64,000 bases of DNA from Oceanobacillus saliphilus (GCF_023522835.1 NZ_JALCZU010000007.1:124001-188000), one strand, 5' to 3'; counted from the stretch's first letter, positions 18,378 through 27,643 are shown. The notes: generated from the letters alone by a model not told the origin. Numbers and translations: made by a program.

Positions 18378-19547
18378 ATGGAATTTTCCGACCGTTTGAA
18401 AAGCTTACCCTCCCAATTCTTTGCATCGTTGGTGAAAAAGGTTGCAGCAGCTGTTGCTGAAGGAAGGGATGTTATTAATTTGGGGCAAGGGAATCCAGAT
18501 CAACCTACCCCACCACATATTGTAAAAGCAATGCAGCAGTCTGTTGAAAATCCGAATACACATAAGTATTCTCCTTTTCGTGGAACGAGGGAACTTAAGC
18601 AAGCAGCAGCAGATTTCTACAAGCGGGAGTACAATGTTGATCTCGACCCAGAATTGGAAGTGGCGGTATTATTCGGTACTAAAATAGGTTTGGTTGAGCT
18701 CCCTCTCGCCTTAATGAATGAAGGAGATTTATTATTGCTTCCTGACCCAGGATATCCCGATTACTTATCTGGCGTCGGCCTGGCAAATATCACTTATGAC
18801 ACGATGCCTTTACATCGTGCAAATGGTTTTTTACCTGATTATGAGGCACTAACCGAGGCCCAGAAAGAAAATGCAAAATTACTTTATTTAAATTATCCAA
18901 ATAACCCAACTGGCGCAACGGCAACTGCTACGTTTTTTGAAGAAACCGTTCAGCTTGGCAAGAAGCATGACATAGGAATTGTACACGACTTTGCATATGG
19001 TGCTATCGGTTTTAATGGATTAAAACCGGCCAGCTTTATGGAGGCTGAAGGTGCCAAGGAAGTGGGAATTGAGCTGTATACATTATCTAAAACCTACAAT
19101 ATGGCAGGATGGCGTATAGGTTTTGCAGTTGGGAATGCAAAGATGATTGAAGCTATCAATCTGCTGCAAGACCACTTGTTTGTCAGCATTTTCCCTGCCG
19201 TTCAGCATGCTGCAGCAATCGCATTAACGGATAGTCAGGAATGCGTAGAGGAATTAGTTTCGCTCTATGAAAGACGACGTGACACCTTGATTCAGGAATG
19301 TAATCGAATTGGCTGGAAAGTCGATGCGCCACAAGGATCTTTCTTTGCATGGCTACCGGTTCCTGATGGTTTCCAGAGCGAAGAATTTGCAGACTATTTG
19401 CTTGAAAATGCAGATGTTGCGGTTGCCGCCGGAAATGGATTTGGAACATTTGGTGAGGGATACGTGCGCATAGGGCTGCTTGTGGATGAAGATCGGTTAA
19501 TTGAAGCTATAAGCCGAATAGAAAAATTAAACATATTTAGTCACTAG
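18378..19547 (+). CDS. mtnE: PLP-dependent aminotransferase, MtnE-like
   Basis: 389 aa fold-type I aminotransferase. The PLP lysine lies in TLSKTYNMAGWRIGF near residue 237; YLNYPNNPTG and INLGQGNPDQPTP are the class I/II substrate and cofactor motifs. The overall sequence closely resembles B. subtilis MtnE (YkrV), which converts 4-methylthio-2-oxobutyrate to methionine. No other methionine-salvage genes and no S-box are adjacent, so the methionine role is likely but not proven. GAGGG precedes the ATG. Divergent from brnQ. Confidence 0.85.
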   Translation: MEFSDRLKSLPSQFFASLVKKVAAAVAEGRDVINLGQGNPDQPTPPHIVKAMQQSVENPNTHKYSPFRGTRELKQAAADFYKREYNVDLDPELEVAVLFGTKIGLVELPLALMNEGDLLLLPDPGYPDYLSGVGLANITYDTMPLHRANGFLPDYEALTEAQKENAKLLYLNYPNNPTGATATATFFEETVQLGKKHDIGIVHDFAYGAIGFNGLKPASFMEAEGAKEVGIELYTLSKTYNMAGWRIGFAVGNAKMIEAINLLQDHLFVSIFPAVQHAAAIALTDSQECVEELVSLYERRRDTLIQECNRIGWKVDAPQGSFFAWLPVPDGFQSEEFADYLLENADVAVAAGNGFGTFGEGYVRIGLLVDEDRLIEAISRIEKLNIFSH

Positions 19548-19655
19548 TGTTGTAGTAATCATAGGTAATAATACAATAAGACGTTTACTTGTAACAAAAG
19601 GTTTTTTATAAGAAAAATTTATACATCTATTCGTCCAAACTCGGATAATAAAGAT

Positions 19656-19690
19656 AAAGAAGGTCATTCGCTAGAGGAATGACCTTCTTT
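19656..19690. terminator. Bidirectional terminator after mtnE
   Basis: The 14-bp perfect stem AAAGAAGGTCATTC / GAATGACCTTCTTT (19656-19669 with 19677-19690) lies between the converging mtnE-like gene and DUF296 fragment. Confidence 0.8.
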
Positions 19691-20020
19691 CTTGCTTACT
19701 GGCATTACACACGTTACAGATTTTCCTTGTTCTACCGGGTAAAATTGATTACCATTCGTTTCTTCATCATATTTCCGGTAAAAATCCACACCATCTATTT
19801 CTGTCAATACGAGATCCACCGTTATGACGGGATTTTCCCCCTTCACTAGATGGCCACCAAATACGTTCCCATCCTGATCACACATCGTGCCATGAAAGTG
19901 CGTATCAAATGCATCGTCCCGCCTACAGACTACTCCTGTTCCTTGCAGAAATTCAATTGGTCCCTGTTTCACTTTCAAATCACCATACCCTACACCAATA
20001 CTAGACTTCTCCTGAGGCAC
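19664..20020 (-). pseudogene. 5'-truncated DUF296 (PPC domain) gene
   Basis: 118 codons with the core of a plant-and-prokaryote conserved (DUF296/PPC) domain: THFHGTMCDQDGNVFGGHL with the diagnostic GGH. Family domains are about 110-140 residues and begin with a strand-helix segment missing here. The same frame stays open upstream for about 27 codons and still looks domain-like (NGCFNDVTESFWQ) but meets a TAA near 20100 without any ATG, GTG or TTG. The 5' end is therefore probably lost. The C-terminus runs into the terminator hairpin. Confidence 0.65.
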
Positions 20021-20157
20021 CAGATATATAGATAACCAGTTTGACTGAAGCTGCCAAAACTTTCCGTTACATCATTAAAGCACCCATTAATTACAGATTA
20101 TTTAGCAATGATTTTAATTAATTAGCAGTAATTAATAATTAATAATTAATAAAGCCA

Positions 20158-21264
20158 TTATAAATATTGGCGTTCTCCAGTTTGTGATGCTTTTTCCACT
20201 GCATCAAGAAGCTGATGAAGTTTTACTGCATCCGCAAAACTAGGTGTTAGTGATGTTCCTTCTTGTATATCTTTAACAAACTTTCTGTGAGCCTGAGCGA
20301 CATTCAGAACCAATCCTGTATCGTTTTTAAGGGAATCTGGTACCCAGTAATAAGCATTTGGGATTGTTAATTAATGAAGTTCTTTATCAGTAGGGCCTGC
20401 ACCCCGTAATTTGTATGATCCCATTTGAATGGAAGCAGGCGCATTGAGTACGATTGTTTCCTTCTCTCCGAAAATTTCAAGAGTAAGTCCTGTTTGGTAC
20501 TTAACTCCCCCTTGTATATGAACGCTAGCTGTTTCGTCATTGGTCAATTTACCTGTAATCAATATTTGATCATCTATCGTTTTTTCAATGACTTTTTGGA
20601 TATCCACCAATTCGACTTCAGGGAATTGTTGCGCTGTGACGGCTGAAAGTTCTTTAAACTCTCCAAGCATGTAGGTAAATGCATCAAGATTATGTCCGCC
20701 TACAATAGTGAGCAAGTTTCCTCCTATCTTCCGATCAAATACGTACGCAGTAGCCTTGTCACCCACTCCACCCATTGCATCAATAGAGACATTTAAATTG
20801 GCTGACAAAACTTTTCCAACATAGCCTTCCGTCAATAAATCTTTAACATAATTGATGGCTGGAGCCTGTCTGGCCTGCAATCCAATCGCATTTGGCAATT
20901 GTCGGGACTCCACCCATTCCTGCATTTCGATCGCTTCAGTGGTGTTCGAGTCTAGAGGCCATTCACAATAAATTGGTTTTACAGCAGGAACAATAGCTTT
21001 TACTGCATCATAATGTTCCTTTACGTTGATGCTGACGACTACCATATCCACATCAGAATGTTGCGCCAAATCTTCCGCTTTATCAAAAGCATGAGTTGCC
21101 TTGAAGGTATCAGCGCTTATCATGGCACCTTCTATATTGCTGGTCCCAACTGCAGTGAGTTCAAGCTCTTTCAGGTGCTCCATTGCTGGAATATGTGACC
21201 CTCTAGCCCATCCGTTATTAAATGACCCGCATATAATACCTGCTCGTACTTTTTTGTTATTCAT
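20158..21264 (-). pseudogene. Gfo/Idh/MocA family oxidoreductase with in-frame stop
   Basis: NAD(P)-dependent sugar-type oxidoreductase. The first 297 codons hold the Rossmann fold (GIICGSFNNGW at the start, EWPLDSN with the catalytic-region Glu/Pro) and most of the C-terminal domain. A TAA at 20373-20371 stops it. The same frame then continues without interruption for 70 codons (LTIPNAYYWVPDSL ... ASQTGERQYL) to a TAA at 20158, as expected for the family's conserved C-terminus. Full length would be about 368 aa. A single G-to-T change (GAA to TAA) would explain it. Confidence 0.8.
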
Positions 21265-21308
21265 TGTAAGAATACCTTTTCCATTTTTATTAACATTCGT
21301 TTAACTAG

Positions 21309-21340
21309 AGCTATTTATTTAGGCTACTAAATAAATAGCT
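21309..21340. repeat. 32-bp palindrome in the gfo leader
   Basis: The perfect 14-bp stem AGCTATTTATTTAG / CTAAATAAATAGCT is separated by GCTA. It lies 45 bp upstream of the Gfo/Idh start. It could be an operator or a leader hairpin. Confidence 0.65.
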
Positions 21341-21379
21341 AAATTATGAATTATAAAAGGTTATTCTCCATTTATTCTC

Positions 21380-21436
21380 TAATTAATAATATCTTAATTA
21401 AATATATTTGACATTGTTCTGGCGATGTTATATATT
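21380..21436 (+). promoter_or_regulatory. Promoter and AT-rich operator of the isochorismatase-like gene
   Basis: TTGACA (21408-21413) and TATATT (21431-21436) are separated by 17 bp. Directly upstream (21380-21407) lies an imperfect AATTAA...TTAATT palindrome like those at 56430 and 62889. The leader to the ATG is about 190 nt. Confidence 0.55.
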
Positions 21437-21629
21437 TATATCGAATTCGAGATTAATCATTTCAGGAATTTTTATTTAAGGGTTTAATATTAACTTATAA
21501 AAATTTTAAAACAATTATCTTGAATCAAAATATGAAAAAGGAGGTAGTATTAAGAGTTTAATAATTGATAGGTATATAAATTTATAGTTTATAAGAAATA
21601 AAATAAATAATTATGGAGAGTGAATTTAA

Positions 21630-22406
21630 ATGCATAAAATATTCAAAAAACTAATTGCAATCGGAATTGTTTTAACTATGGTACTAGGTATTATTGGAAC
21701 TGTATCATTTACTAATACTACAAGTTCACAAGCAGCAGCTAATGAAAATCAAAAAGTGAAGGCAGAGTCGAAATCAACATCAGACATATTAACTCCTTCA
21801 AATCACACGTTATTAATGATTGATCATCAACCACAGATGGCTTTTGCTACTAAGTCACATGATATGACCTTAGTTCTTAATAACGTAGCTGGGTTAGCAA
21901 AATCAGCGAAAACATTTAACGTACCAACAGTATTGTCAACAGTATCTGCAGATACATTTAGTGGTCAAATTTTCCCTGAGATTAAAGAAGTATTTCCTGA
22001 TCAAGAAATTATTGATCGTACATCAATGAATGCTTGGGATGATCAAAATGTTGTAAATGCAGTTGAAGACGCTGGAAATAAAAAATTAGTCGTTGCCGGT
22101 CTTTGGACTGAGGTTTGTGTAGTTATGCCAGTGCTAGACGCACTTGAAGAAGGTTATGAGGTTTACGTGGTAACGGATGCTTCAGGTGGTGTCACTACTG
22201 AAGCACATGATATGGCTATTGAACGTATGATTCAAGCTGGTGCAACACCAATTACTTGGATGCAGTATATGCTGGAATTACAACGTGACTGGGCAAATCA
22301 AGAGACTTATGATGAAGTATTGTCAATTGCTAAAGAACATGGTGGAGCATACGGATTGGGTGTCCAATATGCTGAAGATATGTTCGGTGCTAAAGAAGGT
22401 AAGTAA
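21630..22406 (+). CDS. Exported isochorismatase-fold (YcaC-like) cysteine hydrolase
   Basis: 258 aa. Residues 1-35 form a signal peptide (KK, hydrophobic core, SQAAA cleavage region), unusual for this normally cytoplasmic family. The rest is a cysteine hydrolase domain: Asp in MIDHQPQM, NAWDDQNVV, and catalytic Cys in GLWTEVCVV; VVTDASGG and the GATPITWMQY end resemble YcaC. The substrate is unknown. GGAGAGTG precedes the ATG and a strong terminator follows. It neighbours decayed genes but itself looks intact. Confidence 0.85.
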   Translation: MHKIFKKLIAIGIVLTMVLGIIGTVSFTNTTSSQAAANENQKVKAESKSTSDILTPSNHTLLMIDHQPQMAFATKSHDMTLVLNNVAGLAKSAKTFNVPTVLSTVSADTFSGQIFPEIKEVFPDQEIIDRTSMNAWDDQNVVNAVEDAGNKKLVVAGLWTEVCVVMPVLDALEEGYEVYVVTDASGGVTTEAHDMAIERMIQAGATPITWMQYMLELQRDWANQETYDEVLSIAKEHGGAYGLGVQYAEDMFGAKEGK

Positions 22407-22420
22407 TTAGATAATTAATA

Positions 22421-22460
22421 AAAAAATACCTCCCTATCAAAAGATAAGGAGGTATTTTTT
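22421..22460 (+). terminator. Terminator of the isochorismatase-like gene
   Basis: AAAAAATACCTCC pairs with GGAGGTATTTTTT across a loop of about 14 nt, directly after the stop. Confidence 0.8.
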
Positions 22461-22497
22461 ACTTTTTAAATCATTTTAAAAAGATAACCGTCCGGCG

Positions 22498-22698
22498 CTG
22501 GAAGCTGCAGCATTAACAGATCTAACAACTGCTTCTATTGGATTTAAATTTAATGTAGCTAGCATATACACACGTAACGGAGAACGTAACAACCATTTTA
22601 AATCAGCAGAATTCTTTGATGTCGAAAATAACTCAAGTATTAAAGGGGTAACAAAACCAGTTACATTTGACGTTGAATGCAGAGGTTTATGGATTTGA
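22498..22698 (+). pseudogene. YceI-family remnant
   Basis: In one frame the text reads DLTTASIGFKFNVASIYTRN, then HFKSAEFFDVEN, then directly SIKGVTKPVTFDVECRG before a TGA. These are the successive conserved blocks of YceI (polyisoprenoid-binding) proteins, with about 30 residues missing between the second and third and no start codon at the 5' end. It is a degraded fragment, not a working gene. Confidence 0.75.
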
Positions 22699-22806
22699 GG
22701 AAAAATTTATGAAATGTTGGTGGTACCCTACATGCAAAATATCGATTAAAACAGGTGCAAGATAGCATCTAAAGTGACAAACAATGAATACATTTAAAAA
22801 TAAATA

Positions 22807-22835
22807 TTGACGGAATCAAATTTATAATGTAAATT
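22807..22835 (+). promoter_or_regulatory. Promoter of the S-box/met operon
   Basis: TTGACG (22807-22812), 17 bp, TAAATT (22830-22835), about 40 bp upstream of the riboswitch. Confidence 0.5.
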
Positions 22836-22872
22836 TAATTATTAATTAACACTGATAATTTAATAGCTTATA

Positions 22873-22990
22873 TCTCTTATCAAGAGTAGCTGAGGGACTG
22901 GCCCGTTGAAGCTCGGCAACCTCTATGTAACTATCATAGAAGGTGCTAAATCCTGCAAAACGTCATGTTTTGAAAGATAAGGGAGGACCT
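22873..22990 (+). ncRNA. SAM-I (S-box) riboswitch
   Basis: Canonical S-box core in order: CTTATCAAGAG (P1/P2 start), GAGGGACTGGCCC, GAAGC, CGGCAACC, GGTGCTAAATCCTGC and the closing GAAAGATAAGGGAGG. S-adenosylmethionine binding is known to favour the downstream terminator, so the met genes are expected to be on when methionine/SAM is low. Confidence 0.95.
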
Positions 22991-23002
22991 TGTAGAACTT
23001 AC

Positions 23003-23036
23003 AAGCCTCTCTTTCTTATAAAGAGAGGCTTTTTCT
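23003..23036 (+). terminator. S-box regulated terminator
   Basis: AAGCCTCTCTTT pairs with AAAGAGAGGCTT (23003-23014 with 23020-23031), followed by TTTTCTG, 40 bp before the metQ ATG. This is the expression platform of the riboswitch. Confidence 0.9.
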
Positions 23037-23074
23037 GTTATCATCAAGACTATCTAAATTCAGGAGGAAAGAAA

Positions 23075-23893
23075 ATGAAAAAAATTGGTTTTATATTATT
23101 CGTCGTTTTATTTGTTGGAATTCTTAGCGCTTGTGGCAGTGGATCATCTGAGGGAGCTTCATTAAGTGAAGATAAACTTGTTGTAGGGGTAACTGCCGGC
23201 CCACATGAACAAATCGTGGAAGTTGCTGCGGATGTTGCTGCAGAGCAAGGTCTGGAAATTGAAATAAAAGTATTCTCGGATTATGTCCTGCCAAACACTG
23301 CGTTAGCTGAAGGTGACTTGAGTGCCAACAGTTATCAACACGGACCCTTCTTGGATCAATTCAACGAAGACCATGGAACTGATTTAATACCTGTTGGTAA
23401 AACGATTCTAAATCCAATGGGTGTATATTCCGAAACGTATCAAAGCATCGAAGACCTTCCAGATGGTGCAACATTTGGTTTGCCGAATGACCCAACAAAC
23501 GGTGGGCGTGCACTTTTCATATTGGAAGAAGCTGGAGTCATTACACTTGCAGAGGGTAAGCAAGAAACTGCTTCCATCTATGATGTAGTAGAAAACCCAA
23601 AAAACTTAGAGTTTATTGAATTGGATGCTGCACAGATTCCAAATCAGCTGAGTGAAGTAGATGCAGCAGCAATTAATACCAACTTTGCACTAGGGGCAGG
23701 GATGAATCCGAAAGAAGATTCCATCCTATTAGAATCCACAAATTCCCCATATGTAAACTTTATCGTCGTTCGTGCCGAAAATGAAAATGATCCGGTCATC
23801 GAAAAGTTGGTAAATGCTTACCAATCAGAAGAAGTTAAAACTTTTATCGAAGAAGAATTTCAAGGTTCTGTTATACCAAGCTGGGATGAATAA
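23075..23893 (+). CDS. metQ: Methionine ABC transporter substrate-binding lipoprotein MetQ
   Basis: 272 aa NlpA-family lipoprotein that captures methionine (or derivatives) outside the cell. The signal peptide ends in a LSAC lipobox (Cys at about residue 21). The domain starts with VVGVTAGPHEQIVE and contains the typical LPNTALAEGDLSANSYQH. The ATG at 23075 follows AGGAGG; the longer open frame from 22943 runs through the riboswitch and is not coding. Controlled by the S-box upstream. Confidence 0.94.
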   Translation: MKKIGFILFVVLFVGILSACGSGSSEGASLSEDKLVVGVTAGPHEQIVEVAADVAAEQGLEIEIKVFSDYVLPNTALAEGDLSANSYQHGPFLDQFNEDHGTDLIPVGKTILNPMGVYSETYQSIEDLPDGATFGLPNDPTNGGRALFILEEAGVITLAEGKQETASIYDVVENPKNLEFIELDAAQIPNQLSEVDAAAINTNFALGAGMNPKEDSILLESTNSPYVNFIVVRAENENDPVIEKLVNAYQSEEVKTFIEEEFQGSVIPSWDE

Positions 23894-23954
23894 AGGTAGG
23901 AGAATGCTGTCCTTATTGGAACAGCATTCTCTTTTGAAAGGAATGTAGACATAA

Positions 23955-24971
23955 ATGATTAAACTAGAAAATATTTCAAAAGTATATCCTTCTAAAAATG
24001 GCGATGTCCTTGCCGTTAATAACGTGAACCTTCACGTAAAAAAAGGTGAAATTCATGGTGTGATCGGATACAGTGGCGCTGGAAAAAGCACATTAATCCG
24101 ACTCGTGAATTTACTGGAGAAACCGACTAGTGGGAAAGTATATATCAATGGCACTGAAATGACATCCCTGCCACAAGAGAAACTACGCAAAACCCGTCAA
24201 AAGATCGGCATGATTTTTCAGCATTTTAACCTGTTGAAAACTGCAACAGTATATGAAAACATAGCCATCCCCCTAAAACTTCTCGGTTATGACAAACAGG
24301 AGGTAAAAGAACGGGTAGAGAAATATTTATCGATTGTGGACCTATCCGATAAAAAGAACACCTATCCTGCTCAATTATCCGGTGGGCAAAAACAGCGGGT
24401 AGCCATTGCCAGAGCATTATCACAGGAACCGGAAGTATTACTCAGTGATGAAGCAACAAGTGCACTGGATCCTGAAACCACAGATTCGATTCTTGATTTA
24501 CTCCTAAAAATCAATGAAGAACTTGGAATAACCATTTTGCTTATTACCCATGAAATGAATGTCATACAGAAAATATGTGACTATGTTTATGTCCTTGAAA
24601 ACGGGGACGTTATCGAGGATGGATCAGCTATTAATTTATTTACGAACCCCCGGGAAAACACGACAAAGAAATTTTTAAATACCATTTCCCAACGTAAATT
24701 GTCATCATCGCTCATTTCACAATTGAAATTAAATGGTGCTGTTACCAGACTTACATTTATTGGAGAAAATACAGGTCAGCCTCTACTCGCTCAAGTGAGT
24801 CAGAAATTTCAAGTAGTGCCAAATATATTAACGGCAAATATTATCGAACTAAAAAACGGGATTGTGGGAAACCTGGTTATTCATCTCGTCGGAAAAAAAG
24901 AACAAATTGATGCCTCCTTGCAGTTTCTCGAAAATCAAGGTGTCGGCATAGAAGAATTGGAGGGAAACTAG
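23955..24971 (+). CDS. metN: Methionine ABC transporter ATPase MetN
   Basis: 338 aa. ATPase domain (residues 1-240) with Walker A GYSGAGKST, signature LSGGQKQR, Walker B LLSDEATSALDP and H-loop ITHEM. The C-terminal NIL domain (about residues 260-338) is the methionine-sensing regulatory domain of MetN. Second gene of the S-box operon; its stop is one base before metI. Confidence 0.95.
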   Translation: MIKLENISKVYPSKNGDVLAVNNVNLHVKKGEIHGVIGYSGAGKSTLIRLVNLLEKPTSGKVYINGTEMTSLPQEKLRKTRQKIGMIFQHFNLLKTATVYENIAIPLKLLGYDKQEVKERVEKYLSIVDLSDKKNTYPAQLSGGQKQRVAIARALSQEPEVLLSDEATSALDPETTDSILDLLLKINEELGITILLITHEMNVIQKICDYVYVLENGDVIEDGSAINLFTNPRENTTKKFLNTISQRKLSSSLISQLKLNGAVTRLTFIGENTGQPLLAQVSQKFQVVPNILTANIIELKNGIVGNLVIHLVGKKEQIDASLQFLENQGVGIEELEGN

Positions 24972-24972
24972 A

Positions 24973-25635
24973 ATGGAAATGTTTATCCAACAATGGCTCC
25001 CAATCATCGGTGAATCTGTAATCGAAACTTTCCAAATGGTGATTATCTCACTCTTTTTCGCTATCATTATCGGTTTTCCATTAGGGATCCTAGTTGTACT
25101 CACCCGCCCTGGGCAGTCACTGGAAAATAAATTTGTCTATCAGATACTTAATCTACTTATAAATATTATAAGATCAATACCTTTTATCATTTTGCTATTC
25201 TTTATTTTACCATTCACAAAAATTATCGTTGGAACGACCATTGGAGTAAAAGGCGTAATTGTTCCACTCGTCATTTACACAGCACCATATATCGCCAGAC
25301 TCCTTGAATCTTCATTATTGGATGTTGAAAATGGTGTAATTGAAGCATATAAAGCAATGGGAATTAAAACAAGGCAGATTATTTGGAACGTTATGCTCCG
25401 AGAAGCCCGCCCATCCATCGTATTGGGACTGACCATTGCGACAGTTGGATTAATCGGTGCCACAGCAATGGCTGGGCTTGTCGGAGCTGGTGGTCTTGGT
25501 GATTTAGCATATCGTTTTGGACACCTACGATATGAAGTAGATGTTATGTATGCAACTGTCTTTATTCTGATTGTACTCGTCCAGGGTATTCAAACGATCG
25601 GGAATAGACTTGCTGCACGCCTGAAAAAAGACTAA
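24973..25635 (+). CDS. metI: Methionine ABC transporter permease MetI
   Basis: 220 aa, five membrane helices, with the EAA loop EAYKAMGIKTRQIIWNVMLREA at about residues 122-143 that couples to MetN. Equivalent to B. subtilis MetP. RBS GAGGGA. Only 14 bp separate it from the next gene and no terminator lies between, so the riboswitch probably also controls the downstream enzymes. Confidence 0.95.
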   Translation: MEMFIQQWLPIIGESVIETFQMVIISLFFAIIIGFPLGILVVLTRPGQSLENKFVYQILNLLINIIRSIPFIILLFFILPFTKIIVGTTIGVKGVIVPLVIYTAPYIARLLESSLLDVENGVIEAYKAMGIKTRQIIWNVMLREARPSIVLGLTIATVGLIGATAMAGLVGAGGLGDLAYRFGHLRYEVDVMYATVFILIVLVQGIQTIGNRLAARLKKD

Positions 25636-25649
25636 GTGGAGGTTTTCAT

Positions 25650-26429
25650 ATGACAGATGAACTATTATATATTGAAAGAAATGGCGCGATGGCAACTATC
25701 GTTATCAATCGCGCTGAAAAAAAGAATTGTTTTTCACTTGCTATGTTTCAAAAATTAGATTCATTACTTGAGGAATTAAAACAAGATAAAACCGTTAAAT
25801 TACTCATCATCCGTGGTGTCGATGAAACAGCTTTTTCAGCTGGTGCTGACATCAGTGAATTTCTCGAAGTACGTTATCATGCTGAGAAAGCAAAAGCATA
25901 CAATGATTTCGCACTTGGAGCAATCGAAAAATTATACCGATTTCCAAAGCCGACCATTGCACTTATTCAAAAGCTTGCAATCGGGGGCGGACTTGAGCTT
26001 GCCAATTCATGTGATTTCCGGTTTGCAACATCGGGCAGCAAATTAGGTATCACTTCTGCAAACATTGGTATTGTATATAACTTATCAAGCACAAAAAGAT
26101 TATGTAATTTAATCGGACCCTCTAAAGCGAAGGAATTACTTTATACGGCACAACTGATAACGGCAGAGGAAGGACAGCAAATAGGCCTCATCGACCAAGT
26201 TCATGCTTCTGATGAAATCGAGGAAAAATGTCTGGAATTCGCAAATCGTATTATCGCCAAATCATCTGTGGCAAATTCTGGTATTAAGCAAGTAATCCAA
26301 TCCATTATCGACGGTGAAAATGAGGAGACGGAAGCTATCTCAGATGTTATTCTCAAATCCTATAGTTCCGATGATTACTTTGAAGGTATCCAGGCCTTTT
26401 TAGAAAAAAGAAAGCCCAATTTCTCATAA
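25650..26429 (+). CDS. Enoyl-CoA hydratase/isomerase family protein
   Basis: 259 aa crotonase-fold enzyme. The oxyanion-hole segments are visible: FSAGADISEF (about residues 62-71) and LAIGGGLELANSCDFR (about 110-125). The usual hydratase Glu pair (near residues 115 and 135) is only partly matched; the second position reads GIVYNLSSTKR rather than GI.PG.G.TQR. Hydratase, isomerase or other crotonase activity cannot be fixed. It lies directly after metI with AGTGGAGG as RBS. Confidence 0.85.
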   Translation: MTDELLYIERNGAMATIVINRAEKKNCFSLAMFQKLDSLLEELKQDKTVKLLIIRGVDETAFSAGADISEFLEVRYHAEKAKAYNDFALGAIEKLYRFPKPTIALIQKLAIGGGLELANSCDFRFATSGSKLGITSANIGIVYNLSSTKRLCNLIGPSKAKELLYTAQLITAEEGQQIGLIDQVHASDEIEEKCLEFANRIIAKSSVANSGIKQVIQSIIDGENEETEAISDVILKSYSSDDYFEGIQAFLEKRKPNFS

Positions 26430-26442
26430 AGGTGGGATTCTC

Positions 26443-27585
26443 TTGTCAACCGTAAAGAATAGTGATTCATTTATCGAAAGTATCGTAACCTCAGAATCTT
26501 TTCCATTCAACGCAGAGGAATTGGAAGCTGCTGCTAAAGAGAAAATGCCAACTGCGGCTTTTGGATATACAAGATCTGGAGCAGGCGGCGAAGAAACATT
26601 AAGAAAAAATACGGCTTCCTTTGAAAAATATTCAATCATACCAAAATATTTAAATGACGTTTCGGTTGCAGATACTAGTATAGAATTGTTTGGTCATACA
26701 TATGCCCACCCCTTCCTCCTTGCTCCTGTAGGAATGATGAAGATATCACATAAGGATGCAGATATTGCAGTGGCAAAAGCTGCTGCAAACTATCAAATAC
26801 CATTTATTCAAAGTACTGTTTCCAGTTATTCCATTGAAGAAGTTGCTGAAGCTTCCGGAAACAGTCCAAAATGGTTTCAACTTTACTGGTCCAATAACGA
26901 AAATATCTCCTACAGCATGGTGAAGCGTGCCGAAGAAGCCGGATATGAAGCAATTGTATTAACTATTGATACATTTATGTTCGGCTGGCGAGAAGAAGAT
27001 ATGCGTAATCACTTCTCCCCATTAAAAGAAGGCTATGGCAAAGCAAACTATATTACAGATGACGTTTTCCGTGCATCCCTTCCGAATGAATTTGAAGAAA
27101 CGGTCATACAAGAAATCTTATCGAATATTTACCATCCAACATTAAATTGGAAGCATGTGTTGGAATTGAAAAAAAGAACATCCTTACCGGTTCTATTAAA
27201 AGGTGTGCTGCACCCTGCAGATGCCAGGCTTGCAATTGAAAGCGGAATTGATGGCATTATTGTCTCTAACCATGGTGGTCGTCAATTGGATGGCGTCCTT
27301 TCAAGTATCGATGCATTGCCTGCTGTTGCTAAAGAAGTGAACGGACAAGTTCCAGTCGTCATGGACAGTGGAATCCGTCGTGGAGCGGATGTCGTAAAAG
27401 CACTTGCCTTAGGAGCAGATGCCGTACTCTACGGCAGACCTTATGTGTATGGATTGGCCATTGCTGGTCAGGAAGGTGTCGAAAAAGTACTGGCGAATTT
27501 CATTCAGGAGACGAAGGTTTCCCTTGCATTATCTGGAGCTGTCAATATTAAGGAAGCTAGAAATATACAATTAGTTAAGGAATAG
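26443..27585 (+). CDS. FMN-dependent alpha-hydroxy-acid oxidase (lactate 2-monooxygenase type)
   Basis: 380 aa TIM barrel. It oxidises 2-hydroxy acids to 2-oxo acids using FMN. Visible motifs: PFLLAPVGMM (FMN), PKWFQLYW, the catalytic SNHGGRQLDG near residue 274, and MDSGIRRGADVVKALALGADAVLYGRP for phosphate binding. The WFQLYWSNNE and DTFMFGWREEDM segments resemble lactate monooxygenases more than glycolate oxidases. Starts at a TTG with AAAGGTGGG. Operon member after the enoyl-CoA hydratase gene. Confidence 0.88.
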   Translation: MSTVKNSDSFIESIVTSESFPFNAEELEAAAKEKMPTAAFGYTRSGAGGEETLRKNTASFEKYSIIPKYLNDVSVADTSIELFGHTYAHPFLLAPVGMMKISHKDADIAVAKAAANYQIPFIQSTVSSYSIEEVAEASGNSPKWFQLYWSNNENISYSMVKRAEEAGYEAIVLTIDTFMFGWREEDMRNHFSPLKEGYGKANYITDDVFRASLPNEFEETVIQEILSNIYHPTLNWKHVLELKKRTSLPVLLKGVLHPADARLAIESGIDGIIVSNHGGRQLDGVLSSIDALPAVAKEVNGQVPVVMDSGIRRGADVVKALALGADAVLYGRPYVYGLAIAGQEGVEKVLANFIQETKVSLALSGAVNIKEARNIQLVKE

Positions 27586-27612
27586 TACATTTGCGTTTAA
27601 GAATGAAATAAG

Positions 27613-27643
27613 GAAATCGGCTTTTTGCCGGTTTCATTTTCTT
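27613..27643 (+). terminator. Terminator after the hydroxy-acid oxidase
   Basis: GAAATCGGC pairs with GCCGGTTTC (27613-27621 with 27627-27635), followed by ATTTTCTTTT. It probably ends the S-box operon; the next gene may be read through or have its own promoter. Confidence 0.65.

Noticed and set aside
22943-23074. N-terminal extension of MetQ
   Set aside because: The open frame runs through the S-box and its terminator. The lipoprotein signal peptide and RBS place the start at 23075.
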